Below are positions 17,441 to 25,297 of a DNA stretch of 64,000 nt, one piece after another. The stretch covers positions 62,001-126,000 of the forward strand of contig CANQLV010000008.1 of the NCBI GenBank assembly GCA_947624785.1. The letters are read 5' to 3'. Below the pieces are notes generated by a model. It was not told where the DNA came from. It searched no databases and worked only from the letters and a program-made list of their open reading frames with translations. Numbering within the stretch: position 1 is the stretch's first letter; every line of letters begins with the position of its first letter. The position numbers and the translations under genes are program-made. This DNA is from Akkermansia muciniphila (GTDB taxonomy: Bacteria; Verrucomicrobiota; Verrucomicrobiia; Verrucomicrobiales; Akkermansiaceae).

Positions 17441-18265
17441 ATGCTGCTTCATTTCTACAAGATGACGGGCGCCGGCAACGACTTTGTCATGGTGGACAAC
17501 CGCGACCTGGGACTTGCCTCCGTGCTAGACAAGGAAACCATTGAAGCCCTGTGCGACCGCCGCTTCGGCATCGGGGCGGACGGCCTGATTGCCGTGGAAC
17601 CGTCCCAGGGCAAAGGGGGAACCGTGCGCATGCGCTATTACAATGCCGACGGTGGAGAAGCGGAAATGTGCGGCAACGGGGCCCGCTGCTTCGGCAACTT
17701 CGCCGCGGCCCTGCTTCATCATGACAAATCCACTCCCCTCCCCTTTGAAACGATGGCCGGCATCGTGACCGCCACCTTTGAAAGGGACGGGAATGTCACC
17801 GTGAACCTGACGGATCCCCATTCCCTGCAGCTTTTTGCGCTGAATGCGGACCCGACGGTTGGAGCGGACGTCCATTTCCTGAATACAGGCGTTCCGCACG
17901 CCGTAGCGTTTCTGGACAAGCTGGACGGCCTGGACGTTCCCCGTCTGGGCGCCTACCTGCGTTACCATAGCGCATTCTCTCCAAAAGGCACCAACGCCAA
18001 CTTTGCCAGAATCCTGTCTCCAGGGCACATCGCCATACGTACTTATGAACGCGGCGTGGAGGATGAAACGCTTGCCTGCGGAACGGGCATGACCGCCAGC
18101 GCGCTGCTGCACGCCGTATTGACGGATGCCCCTTCACCCATTCAAGTGGACGTGGCGGGAGGGGATACGCTCAAGGTAGGCTTCCGGCGCACGGGAGACC
18201 GCTTTACCAGCGTGACGCTGACCGGACCGGCGGACCTCGTCTTTACCGGAGACATAGAACTCTGA
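17441..18265 (+). CDS. dapF: Diaminopimelate epimerase
   Basis: 274 residues, normal length. Converts LL- to meso-diaminopimelate, the last-but-one lysine step and the peptidoglycan cross-linking residue. Both catalytic cysteines are present: YNADGGEAEMCGNGARC (first) and VEDETLACGTGMTASAL (second). The start MLLHFYKMTGAGNDFVMVDN carries the conserved GAGNDF. It has its own promoter after priA and no co-transcribed partner is visible. Confidence 0.97.
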   Translation: MLLHFYKMTGAGNDFVMVDNRDLGLASVLDKETIEALCDRRFGIGADGLIAVEPSQGKGGTVRMRYYNADGGEAEMCGNGARCFGNFAAALLHHDKSTPLPFETMAGIVTATFERDGNVTVNLTDPHSLQLFALNADPTVGADVHFLNTGVPHAVAFLDKLDGLDVPRLGAYLRYHSAFSPKGTNANFARILSPGHIAIRTYERGVEDETLACGTGMTASALLHAVLTDAPSPIQVDVAGGDTLKVGFRRTGDRFTSVTLTGPADLVFTGDIEL

Positions 18266-18302
18266 CAGCCCCCTCGCGGAAAAACGCCGTTGCCCTCCCG
18301 CA

Positions 18303-19091
18303 TCAGGGAGCATGCCTGTTCAGCAGGGAACACTCCGCCTTCACGTAACCGCCGTAATTATTGCAGAACGCCTTGTACACGGCAGGGCCCATATTCGTCT
18401 CGCAATAATACTTTACGGTAATGCCGTCCTTCTTGCGTTCCACCTTCAGAAAACGGCTGGACAGCAGAACCAGGTTGCTCTGGTAATTCCACAGAGCCAT
18501 GTCACGCGCCATTTCCTCATTGATCTTCTCACAAATAAAACTCTCCGGAGGGGGAAACAAAATGGCGCTCACAACGCTGATCAGGCAAATTCCGGGCACC
18601 ACTCCTATCGCAAGCACTCCATGGCACTTCCTGACAAAGGGGATATGGTTCCGGAACTTCCGGAAGAGGAAGAAACGGAACAAATAACCCGCCAGCAACA
18701 TCACCGGAAAGGAAACATTCACGTACTCAAAAGCCAGGCTCATTACTCCAAGGGCAAAAAAGCCGATGCCCTTCCACACCTTCCGGTACACCGGGATGCA
18801 GGCGCAAAGAAACACGTACAGAATATATCCCAGCAAACAGAGGAAAGGCAGGAGCGTTCCCGTAAATATGTGCTCCACCATGCAGTCCCACGGATATTCC
18901 CTGCTGGGAGCACATGCCTCATGAAAAAACATGCACACCATGCTCAGAACCACCAGCCCGGCAAGGAGGATAGCCTTTACTTTTCTTGATTCATACAGAA
19001 GCCACAGTAAAACGACGCCAAAGGGCAGTAAATAGCAGCCGATACTGCTGAACACAGTGGACAACATGGGAATGTGAGGAAAGAAATTCAT
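18303..19091 (-). CDS. Integral membrane protein of unknown function
   Basis: 262 residues. Six or so hydrophobic segments fill residues 1-180, followed by a soluble C-terminal part of about 80 residues (starting FPPPESFICEKINEEM) with KVERKKDGITVKYYCETNMG. Cysteine-rich for a membrane protein. No family recognised. Convergent with dapF, separated by 37 bases. Confidence 0.7.
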   Translation of the reverse strand: MNFFPHIPMLSTVFSSIGCYLLPFGVVLLWLLYESRKVKAILLAGLVVLSMVCMFFHEACAPSREYPWDCMVEHIFTGTLLPFLCLLGYILYVFLCACIPVYRKVWKGIGFFALGVMSLAFEYVNVSFPVMLLAGYLFRFFLFRKFRNHIPFVRKCHGVLAIGVVPGICLISVVSAILFPPPESFICEKINEEMARDMALWNYQSNLVLLSSRFLKVERKKDGITVKYYCETNMGPAVYKAFCNNYGGYVKAECSLLNRHAP

Positions 19092-19287
19092 GGCTTGGAT
19101 GGGAATAACTGACTGGTTAACGACTCAAAGGCATCGGCGACTCTGGCAACAATAATTGGAAATAAAATAAATTCAAACATTCGTTTTCAAATAATGCAGA
19201 AAAAATCATATTCTTCTCATAAAAAACCGTTCAGCACGATTCTCCAACTTGACAAAACAACCTTCTGGAAAAGACAATAACGCTCTG

Positions 19288-19536
19288 ATGAAGCACTTTC
19301 TTTTCCTCCCGGCGGCCATCCTTCCTCTTCTCCTCTTTCTGCCCCAATGCAGCCGCAAGCCGCTCCTTCCGGAATACACGCCCCTGTGTGCCGGAATGGT
19401 GCCCGGAGAACACACCACCCCCCGCGCCCTCCAGGCACGGGAAAACAGAACCTACCGGGTCGGCCCGAAAGGCGGCGTGTATTACATCAATTCCCACAAT
19501 GAAAAAGTCTACATCAAATCCAGGAGGATTCAATAG
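19288..19536 (+). CDS. Small lipoprotein with a basic 'GPKGGVYYIN' motif
   Basis: 82 residues from the ATG at 19288, which starts a lipoprotein signal (MKHFLFLPAAILPLLLFLPQ then C) with lipobox-like L-P-Q-C. The C-terminal half, TYRVGPKGGVYYINSHNEKV followed by YIKSR, matches the GPRGGRYYIN..GKKVYI pattern known from the small PBCV-specific basic adaptor domain. Role unknown; it may bind polyanions. An earlier in-frame ATG at 19249 would bury the signal peptide. Confidence 0.65.
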   Translation: MKHFLFLPAAILPLLLFLPQCSRKPLLPEYTPLCAGMVPGEHTTPRALQARENRTYRVGPKGGVYYINSHNEKVYIKSRRIQ

Positions 19537-19655
19537 AAGACCACGCAGGCACTCCGTAACTTTCCAAATGGGAAATAAATAACGGCTTCACCCGCCCCTT
19601 ATTTTATTTTAAAGAAAATATTCCGTCTAAAAAACTCATCAAACTTATTTTCTTC

Positions 19656-19684
19656 TTGCCAAAACGGAAGAGGACGGGTAATGT
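19656..19684 (+). promoter_or_regulatory. Promoter of tRNA-His
   Basis: TTGCCA (19656-19661), 17-base spacer, TAATGT (19679-19684), 22 bases before the tRNA. Confidence 0.6.
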
Positions 19685-19706
19685 CTGCCGCACCACAACA
19701 TTAAAT

Positions 19707-19782
19707 GGTGTCGGTAGTTCAATGGTAGAGCCCCAGATTGTGATTCTGGTTGTTGCGGGTTCGAGCCCCGTCCGACACCCCA
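19707..19782 (+). tRNA. tRNA-His (GTG)
   Basis: Acceptor GTGTCGG / CCGACAC plus the extra G(-1) at 19707 facing C73, a hallmark of tRNA-His. Anticodon stem CCAGA-TTGTGAT-TCTGG gives GTG. Encoded CCA at 19780-19782. Confidence 0.95.
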
Positions 19783-19798
19783 TCCCCTTTCCTTCATG

Positions 19799-19826
19799 AA
19801 AAAGAGCACTTACGGTGCTCTTTTTT
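19799..19826 (+). terminator. Terminator after tRNA-His
   Basis: AAAAAGAGCAC / GTGCTCTTTTTT around a short TTACG loop, 16 bases after the tRNA and 20 before the next start codon. Confidence 0.85.
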
Positions 19827-19845
19827 ACTATCCAGCTCCATCCGC

Positions 19846-20517
19846 ATGCGCAATCCAGAATTCGTCAAAGCCGCTTTTTCCGCCATTGCGCCGCGCTACG
19901 TGGCCACCAACCATGTACTGAGCATGGGCGTGGACCTGCTGTGGCGGCAGCGCGTCGTGCAGCTCGTCTCCGAATGGAAGCCGGAACGCCTCCTGGACCT
20001 GGCGACGGGAACCGGGGACCTGGCCCTGGCCATCCTGAACGCCATGCCGGAAATCCGCCTGACCGGCTCCGACTTCTGCCAGCCCATGCTGGACGTAGCG
20101 GCCAAACGGGGACTGGACAACCTGGTCTGCGCGGACGCCATGAACCTGCCCTTCCCCTCCGCCTCCTATGATGCAGTCACCGTCGCCTTCGGCCTGCGGA
20201 ACATGGCCAGCTATCCGGACGCCCTGCGGGAAATGGGCCGCATGCTGCGGCCGGGGGGCCATTTGCTCATTCTGGATTTCTCCCTGCCTGAAAACCTGCT
20301 GAAAAGCCCCTACCGTTTTTACCTGCACCGCATCCTTCCCGTCATTGCAGGCTGGATGACCGGCCACCGGGAGGCCTATGACTACCTGGCGGAAAGCATT
20401 GAAGCCTTCCCCAGCGGCCAGGCCATGAAAGACCTGCTCAGGGACTGCGGCTACGGCAACATCACGGCGGAACCCCTGAACGGGGGGATCGCCAGCATCT
20501 ACACCGCCCAGCGATGA
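19846..20517 (+). CDS. ubiE: Demethylmenaquinone methyltransferase (UbiE/MenG)
   Basis: 223 residues. SAM-dependent methyltransferase: motif I LLDLATGTGDLALAIL, the UbiE signature FGLRNMASYPDALREMGRML, then RPGGHLLILDFSLPE and a YDYLAESIEAFPSGQAM stretch close to the conserved YxYLxxSIxxFP of the family. It performs the last methylation of menaquinone (or ubiquinone). In an anaerobe-leaning verrucomicrobium menaquinone is the likely product. Start at 19846 (MRNPEFVKAAFSAIAPRYV); the frame extends upstream through tRNA-His and cannot be coding there. The stop overlaps the next start as ATGA. Confidence 0.94.
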   Translation: MRNPEFVKAAFSAIAPRYVATNHVLSMGVDLLWRQRVVQLVSEWKPERLLDLATGTGDLALAILNAMPEIRLTGSDFCQPMLDVAAKRGLDNLVCADAMNLPFPSASYDAVTVAFGLRNMASYPDALREMGRMLRPGGHLLILDFSLPENLLKSPYRFYLHRILPVIAGWMTGHREAYDYLAESIEAFPSGQAMKDLLRDCGYGNITAEPLNGGIASIYTAQR

Positions 20518-22019
20518 GTGCGGGAGACGCGAGAGAGGGCATCATACGCGGCAAGGCGTCGCGCGCCCGCCTGGGGGGTAAACTTGCCGGGCTGTCCCTG
20601 CCCCGCCAGATCGCCGTCATTGCCTTCTGGCCCTTCCTGGAACAGCTTCTGAGCTTCTTTGTCACCTCGTCCGACCTCTTCATCGCCACCAAAATCGGGC
20701 TGGACGCGCAGGACACCATCAACATCTCCGACGGCATGGGAGCCGTCGTCTTCCTCATGTGGTTCGGCTTCGTCATCCAGGGGTCCATCATGATGGGGGC
20801 CACGGCCATCGTCTCCCGCATGACCGGAGCCAGGGATTACCCCCAGGCGCAGCACGGGCTGCACCAGGCCGCCATGCTGGGGCTGCTGGCCGGCATCATC
20901 TCCTGCGGCCTGCTCTTCGCATGCAGCGGCTTCCTGGTCACGCACGTGCTGACCATGAATGAAGCCGCCAGGGCCTACGCCCTGCACTACGTCTATGTGG
21001 CCGCCTTCGCGGCCCCCTTCAGCGGCGTGGTCTTTGCCATCAATGCCGCCCTGCGCGGCTCCGGAGACACGCGGCTGCCCTTCTGGATCATGATGAGCGT
21101 AGGCATCCTCAACGTCATTTTCAGCGTCACTTTCGTCTTTGCGGACGCCCCGCTGGGCGGCTGGCGCATCGGAGGCATTGCGGCGGGAACGGTCTGCGGC
21201 TACGGCATCAGCATGTGCGCGCTCCTCTTCATCATGCTGCGGCGCAGGAAAAAAATATTCGCGGGAAGAGAAAACGAATCCCTGGAAGAACTCGTCCGGG
21301 AACGCGGGGAACACTATGCGCCGCCGCTGTACCTCAGCCTCTCCCATCTGCGGCCGGATATGGGCATGCAGAAGCGCATCCTGAAAATCGGGCTGCCGCA
21401 GGCCGTGGAAGTCTTCGGCATGTGGGGCATCCAGATGTTCTGCCTCTCCATCATCAGCGAACTGCCCATCAAGGGCGTGCTGGGCGTCCACAACATCGCC
21501 GTCCGCATTGAATCGCTAAGCTTCCTGCCCGGGTTCGCCATCGGCATGGCGGCCTCCACCCTGGTGGGGCAGTACCTGGGCGCCCGGAACGCGCTCATGG
21601 CCCGCATCACCATCTGGAAATGCATGCGGTACGCCATCATCTTCATGACGGGGCTGGGCGTGCTCTTCTGCGCCTTCCCCTCCCTCTTCATGGAGATATT
21701 CTCCAATGGCAACATGACGCTCATTGACACCGGCATTCCCGTGCTGCGCACCATGCTGCTGGTGGAGCCCTTTTTCGCCGCCTGCATCGTGATGAAAATG
21801 TCCCTGCGCGGCGCGGGCGACACGCGGAGGGTCATGTTCATCTCCTACGGCATCATGGGCTTTTTCCGCGTCATCTGCACCTGGGTCTGGTTCAAGCTGG
21901 CTCCGGAAACCATGACCCTGTGGGGCATCTGGCTGCTCTTCGCCTTTGAAATGGCCGTCCAGTCCACCATCCTCTATAAAATCGTCAAGGGCCGGAGCTG
22001 GACGAAACTGCAGGTCTGA
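20514..22019 (+). CDS. MATE family efflux transporter
   Basis: 501 residues, 12 hydrophobic helices in two related halves (first begins PFLEQLLSFFVTSSDLFIAT, second GLPQAVEVFGMWGIQMFCLS), with the repeated AALRGSGDTRLPFW and SLRGAGDTRRVMF loops typical of MATE exporters. These extrude cationic drugs or metabolites in exchange for Na+ or H+. A hydrophilic insertion of about 60 residues separates the halves. It overlaps ubiE by four bases (ATGA), so translation is probably coupled. Confidence 0.92.
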   Translation: MSAGDAREGIIRGKASRARLGGKLAGLSLPRQIAVIAFWPFLEQLLSFFVTSSDLFIATKIGLDAQDTINISDGMGAVVFLMWFGFVIQGSIMMGATAIVSRMTGARDYPQAQHGLHQAAMLGLLAGIISCGLLFACSGFLVTHVLTMNEAARAYALHYVYVAAFAAPFSGVVFAINAALRGSGDTRLPFWIMMSVGILNVIFSVTFVFADAPLGGWRIGGIAAGTVCGYGISMCALLFIMLRRRKKIFAGRENESLEELVRERGEHYAPPLYLSLSHLRPDMGMQKRILKIGLPQAVEVFGMWGIQMFCLSIISELPIKGVLGVHNIAVRIESLSFLPGFAIGMAASTLVGQYLGARNALMARITIWKCMRYAIIFMTGLGVLFCAFPSLFMEIFSNGNMTLIDTGIPVLRTMLLVEPFFAACIVMKMSLRGAGDTRRVMFISYGIMGFFRVICTWVWFKLAPETMTLWGIWLLFAFEMAVQSTILYKIVKGRSWTKLQV

Positions 22020-22090
22020 ACCCTTTTTCCGCTTCACCCCGCATGCGTTGCCGTCTGCAAATCCAAAACGTTCACAGCAGGATAAAAACT

Positions 22091-22119
22091 TTGCTTTCCT
22101 CTTCAAATTCTGCTAGCAT
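22091..22119 (+). promoter_or_regulatory. Promoter of tRNA-Ile2
   Basis: TTGCTT (22091-22096), 17-base spacer ending in an extended TGC, then TAGCAT (22114-22119). Confidence 0.6.
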
Positions 22120-22140
22120 CCACCCACGTTGTTCTTCAAC

Positions 22141-22216
<76 letters not shown>

Positions 22217-22220
22217 AAAC

Positions 22221-22254
22221 AAATCCCCTCAAGTTAAAAACTTGCGGGGATTTT
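22221..22254 (+). terminator. Terminator between the tRNA and the convergent GT10 gene
   Basis: AAATCCCCTCAAGTT / AACTTGCGGGGATTTT with one mismatch; A- and T-runs on the two sides mean it could serve both strands. Confidence 0.8.
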
Positions 22255-22266
22255 CCTTTGCAGCGT

Positions 22267-23304
22267 TCAAGACCGCCGGAACAGCTTTTTCAATCTGATT
22301 TCCAGCTTTTCCTTAGGCGTTTTCTTCCCGCTGCCTAAATGACGGATGAAAAAATCCCTGTAATGATCCAGCCACAAACCGTCACCCCTTTTTTTCACCT
22401 GTTCCACGGGCGATGTAAAAATTTCCAACAGCGCCGCCATCATTTTATCTTCCTTTTCCTGCGTGCGTTCAATCTGCCAGGGGAGGCGCTTGGGCTCCGC
22501 CACCATGGAACGCCACAGCTCATCATCCTCATCAATTCTCCTGATCTCTGCCACTACTTCATCCAGTGAGGAAAAACGGTGGCAATTGATAAAAGCTTTG
22601 GGGTTATATTCTTCTTCAATTAACGGGTTACCCCAGTAAACAGGAATGGAGCGGGCCAGGAAACTCGTGATTATTTTTTCCGTGGAATATCCCCTGTACC
22701 AGGCATTTTCACAGGAGATGGAAAACTTATAAGGTTCCTTCAGCAGCACGCTTCCTTTCATCCAATCATCGGACTCCCTGGGAAAGTCACAGGGCGTATT
22801 ATTCAAATGCTTTCCTATGGCATTGACTTTCTTGTAAGCGGAAAGGCGGGAGAATAACTGGATGCGGTAGGGATGCCCTTCCCCATGGGAATAAATATAA
22901 TTGCAGAAGCCGCTTTTTCCAGCCAGGACTCCGGACCAATTTTCCGGAGACAGGCCGTCCAGTAAAACGCGGTAAGAAAAAATATAGGGAGCTTCCAGCA
23001 CGCGCCCGTCCTGGCCGGACGGATCAAACCCTATATGGTAGTCAAACAGATTCAAATTGGGGGCGATAGCTTCCCCCAATACGTCCATGATCGTGATTTT
23101 CCCTACGGATTCCTGTAAAAATTGAAGAAATGTTTCTTTAGTTGACCTATACAACCATGGGAAGGCAATAAGAAAATCCGCCTTGTTCCTATCAATTTCA
23201 AACTCGAGAATGGACGGATCAAGATTCCTGAAACGGTATAAAAACACCTTGATCTGCCATTCCTCGGCACCTTCCATGAATCCGATCTTTACCTTCATTG
23301 CCAC
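22267..23304 (-). CDS. Glycosyltransferase family 10 (alpha-1,3/4-fucosyltransferase-like)
   Basis: 345 residues. The C-terminal half carries the GT10 donor-binding signature: SGFCNYIYSHGEGHPYRIQL, then YKFSISCENAWYRGYSTEKI, then FLARSIPVYWGNPLIEEEYN followed by PKAFINCH. The conserved acidic and lysine residues (E in CEN, K in TEK) that contact GDP-fucose are there. Bacterial GT10 enzymes add fucose to N-acetylglucosamine or glucose of surface glycans, in some cases making Lewis-type antigens. No C-terminal heptad repeats of the Helicobacter type. The gene is visibly more AT-rich than the flanking core, stands next to a tRNA and is preceded by a gene remnant, so horizontal acquisition is likely. 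Confidence 0.9.
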   Translation of the reverse strand: MAMKVKIGFMEGAEEWQIKVFLYRFRNLDPSILEFEIDRNKADFLIAFPWLYRSTKETFLQFLQESVGKITIMDVLGEAIAPNLNLFDYHIGFDPSGQDGRVLEAPYIFSYRVLLDGLSPENWSGVLAGKSGFCNYIYSHGEGHPYRIQLFSRLSAYKKVNAIGKHLNNTPCDFPRESDDWMKGSVLLKEPYKFSISCENAWYRGYSTEKIITSFLARSIPVYWGNPLIEEEYNPKAFINCHRFSSLDEVVAEIRRIDEDDELWRSMVAEPKRLPWQIERTQEKEDKMMAALLEIFTSPVEQVKKRGDGLWLDHYRDFFIRHLGSGKKTPKEKLEIRLKKLFRRS

Positions 23305-23354
23305 ATTTTTTCTAAAATACCAGCGAGGCGATTATACAGGTCCAAGGCGGATAG

Positions 23355-23495
23355 TCAATGTGCAGAGGATGAATCCATAGATATTTGTTTCCCGTAATAT
23401 GCTTGTTTAAAGTACTTTTTGCGCATCAGCGGAATTTCATCCAACCAAAACGGTGTTGTACGCACTTTCCAATGCCCGGATTTATCAACTTTCCA
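23355..23495 (-). pseudogene. C-terminal remnant of an unidentified gene upstream of GT10
   Basis: A 46-codon frame ending at TGA (23355-23357) reads very protein-like: KSGHWKVRTTPFWLDEIPLM, then RKKYFKQAYYGKQISMDSSS. There is no start codon before the in-frame TAA upstream. I take it as the surviving tail of a gene that once preceded the GT10 gene, perhaps another surface-glycan enzyme. The family is not recognised. The rest of 23305-23727 shows no other gene. Confidence 0.45.
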
Positions 23496-23727
23496 TTAAT
23501 TCCAAGGGCAGCTACGCGGGCCGGCCATGCTCCTTCTTCACGGAAAATAAAGGCGCATTAAAATCTTGAAGACCGTTCCCGCACAAAAATCCATTCGCCC
23601 GCCATTCCCTCCCGCAACCTGCAAAAGAAGCAAAAAAGAAATGGTAAACCTTCCGGAGCAAACCCGGATATAGACTACCCTTGACAGGAATTCTTCACCG
23701 GAACGGATGAGATGGTTTCCGTCGTGA

Positions 23728-23772
23728 ACAAAAACAAACCGTCCGGGAATTCTGCGGAGAATTCCCGGACGG
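23728..23772 (-). terminator. Rho-independent terminator of the short leuA
   Basis: Perfect 15-bp arms CCGTCCGGGAATTCT / AGAATTCCCGGACGG, loop GCGG, followed on the minus strand by TTTGTTTTT; eight bases after the stop. Confidence 0.93.
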
Positions 23773-23779
23773 AGGAGGT

Positions 23780-24940
23780 TCACGCCCGGATGGCGTTCAC
23801 CATGGCGGACAGGTCGTCATCATATACGAACTTGCACTGGTCTCCGCGCTGCTTGAACAGTTCAAACAGACGCGGCATGTCCGTATCCGGAACGGAGAAG
23901 CCCAGCGCATTCAGGCGCATTTTCACGGCGTGCCTTCCGGAATGCTTGGTCAGGGGCAGTTCCGTAGCGCCCCAGCCGATTTCCTCCGGGTCCATCACTT
24001 CATACGTGCTGCGGTTTTTCAGCACGCCGTCCTGATGGATGCCGGAACCGTGGGCGAAGGCGTTGGCCCCCACTACGGCCTTGGAGCGTGAGACGGACAA
24101 GCCGCTCATGGCGGCCACCATGCGGCTGGTCCGCACCAGTTCCTTCGTCCGCACTCCGGTCTGTACGCCGGAAAAGAAGTCCGGCCGGGAATGCAATGCC
24201 ATGATGACTTCCTCCAGGGCGGTGTTTCCGGCCCGTTCCCCGATGCCGTTGATGGTTCCCTCCACCTGCTGCGCCCCGGCACGGATGGCCGCCAGGGAAT
24301 TGGCCACGGCCATCCCCATGTCATCGTGGCAGTGGACGGACAGCCTGGCGCGGCTCACGTTGGGGACATTGGATTTCAGGTAGGAAATCAGGCGGTAGTA
24401 TTCCTCCGGCATCGTGTATCCCACCGTATCCGGAATGTTGACGACGGCGGCGCCCGCATCAATCACGGCTTCCACCACTTCCGCCAGGAATTCCGGCTCC
24501 GTGCGGGAAGCGTCTTCCGCGGAGAACTGCACTTCCCCGCATAATCCGGAAGCCATGGCGACGGCCTTGACGGCCATTTCCCTGATCTGCCCGCGGCTTT
24601 TTTCCAGCTTGTACTTCCGGTGGATGGGGGACGTGGCCACCACCAGATGGATGCGCTCCCGGTCTCCGGCAGCCTTCAACGCTTCATGGGCGGCGGCGAT
24701 GTCCTTTTCCACGCAGCGGGCCAGCCCGCAGACGCGGCTTTTTTCCGTGCGTTCCGCCACGGTGCGCACGGCGTGGAAGTCGCCGTCCGAGATGACGGGA
24801 AAGCCCGCCTCGATAATGTCCACTCCCAGAGCTTCCAGCTGCATGGCAACCTGTATTTTCTGCTCCACGGTCATCGCCGCGCCGGGGCACTGTTCTCCGT
24901 CTCTCAGCGTCGTATCAAAAATATGTATTTGTTCTTTCAT
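23780..24940 (-). CDS. leuA: 2-isopropylmalate synthase paralogue lacking the regulatory domain
   Basis: 386 residues, the length of the catalytic part only. Motifs: FDTTLRDGEQCPGAAMTVEQ (metal and catalytic Asp/Glu), SAEDASRTEPEFL, the metal ligands in VHCHDDMGMAVANSLAA and GIGERAGNTALEEV, and HGSGIHQDGV. It joins acetyl-CoA to 2-oxoisovalerate (first leucine step) or performs a sister reaction (citramalate, homocitrate). The roughly 130-residue C-terminal leucine-binding LeuA dimer domain is absent, unlike the full-length copy at 46055-47611. The leucine-rich leader peptide upstream supports a role in leucine synthesis and suggests control by charged tRNA-Leu instead of by allosteric feedback. 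Confidence 0.9.
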   Translation of the reverse strand: MKEQIHIFDTTLRDGEQCPGAAMTVEQKIQVAMQLEALGVDIIEAGFPVISDGDFHAVRTVAERTEKSRVCGLARCVEKDIAAAHEALKAAGDRERIHLVVATSPIHRKYKLEKSRGQIREMAVKAVAMASGLCGEVQFSAEDASRTEPEFLAEVVEAVIDAGAAVVNIPDTVGYTMPEEYYRLISYLKSNVPNVSRARLSVHCHDDMGMAVANSLAAIRAGAQQVEGTINGIGERAGNTALEEVIMALHSRPDFFSGVQTGVRTKELVRTSRMVAAMSGLSVSRSKAVVGANAFAHGSGIHQDGVLKNRSTYEVMDPEEIGWGATELPLTKHSGRHAVKMRLNALGFSVPDTDMPRLFELFKQRGDQCKFVYDDDLSAMVNAIRA

Positions 24941-25094
24941 TTACAGTAAAAATGTTAAGGGTTCGTTCCTTCGGAAACTGCGCACGGAAAACGTTCCTGT
25001 TCCGGAATCATTCCTTTGGCGCAAATCAAGACCAGCCGTTTACTTCCCTCGCGCCGGAACGGCTCACCGGCGCATATCAAGATATCTTCACGGA
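24941..25094 (-). promoter_or_regulatory. Putative leucine attenuator region between leader peptide and leuA
   Basis: Between the leader stop and leuA the RNA can form competing hairpins. CGGAC-GGTA-GTCCG (25090-25103) spans the leader's last codons and stop. A strong hairpin GCGCCGG-TGAGCCGTT-CCGGCGC is at 25051-25073. The loop sequence AGCCGTT can instead pair with AACGGCT (about 25034-25040), and the 3' arm's GGCGC with GCGCC further on (25018-25022). These mutually exclusive pairings are what a ribosome-position switch needs. I do not see a textbook terminator with an uninterrupted U-tract before leuA, so whether the output is transcriptional or translational is open. Confidence 0.55.
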
Positions 25095-25163
25095 CTACCG
25101 TCCGAGAAGCAGCAATAGACGACCTTGAAGAAACAGGGTGTTTATCTTGCTTATTTTTACCAT
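25095..25163 (-). CDS. leuL: Leucine leader peptide upstream of leuA
   Basis: A 22-codon ORF beginning MVKISKINT and ending LFLQGRLLLLLGR then TAG. The five consecutive leucine codons are CTA-TTG-CTG-CTT-CTC, five different codons in a row; two more leucines precede them. A good Shine-Dalgarno (AGGGTGGAG) sits six bases before its ATG and a TTGACA promoter sits about 25 bases further up. This is the classical design of ribosome-mediated attenuation: stalling at leucine codons when charged tRNA-Leu is scarce would change folding of the downstream RNA and allow leuA expression. It is too short for ordinary gene calling. The name leuL is by analogy. Confidence 0.75.
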   Translation of the reverse strand: MVKISKINTLFLQGRLLLLLGR

Positions 25164-25194
25164 AACTCCACCCTGAATGGGGGGAACAGAGCAG

Positions 25195-25223
25195 ACGATG
25201 CCTTGTTGGCACGTTTTTGTCAA
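25195..25223 (-). promoter_or_regulatory. Promoter of the leuL-leuA transcript
   Basis: On the minus strand TTGACA (25223-25218, perfect consensus), 17-base spacer, CATCGT (25200-25195, weak -10). It places the start about 25 bases before the leader ATG and just after the end of recJ. Confidence 0.6.
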
Positions 25224-25297
25224 GAGCGGCGGAATACATGGCCTTTTCCGGAGAAGGCATGCCGATGGACACCCCAACCCTTTCCGTGCAGAACCGG

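Noticed and set aside
24941..25094. T-box riboswitch upstream of leuA
   Set aside because: No T-box consensus (AGGGTGGNACCGCG) or specifier loop is visible; the leader peptide explains the leucine link better.
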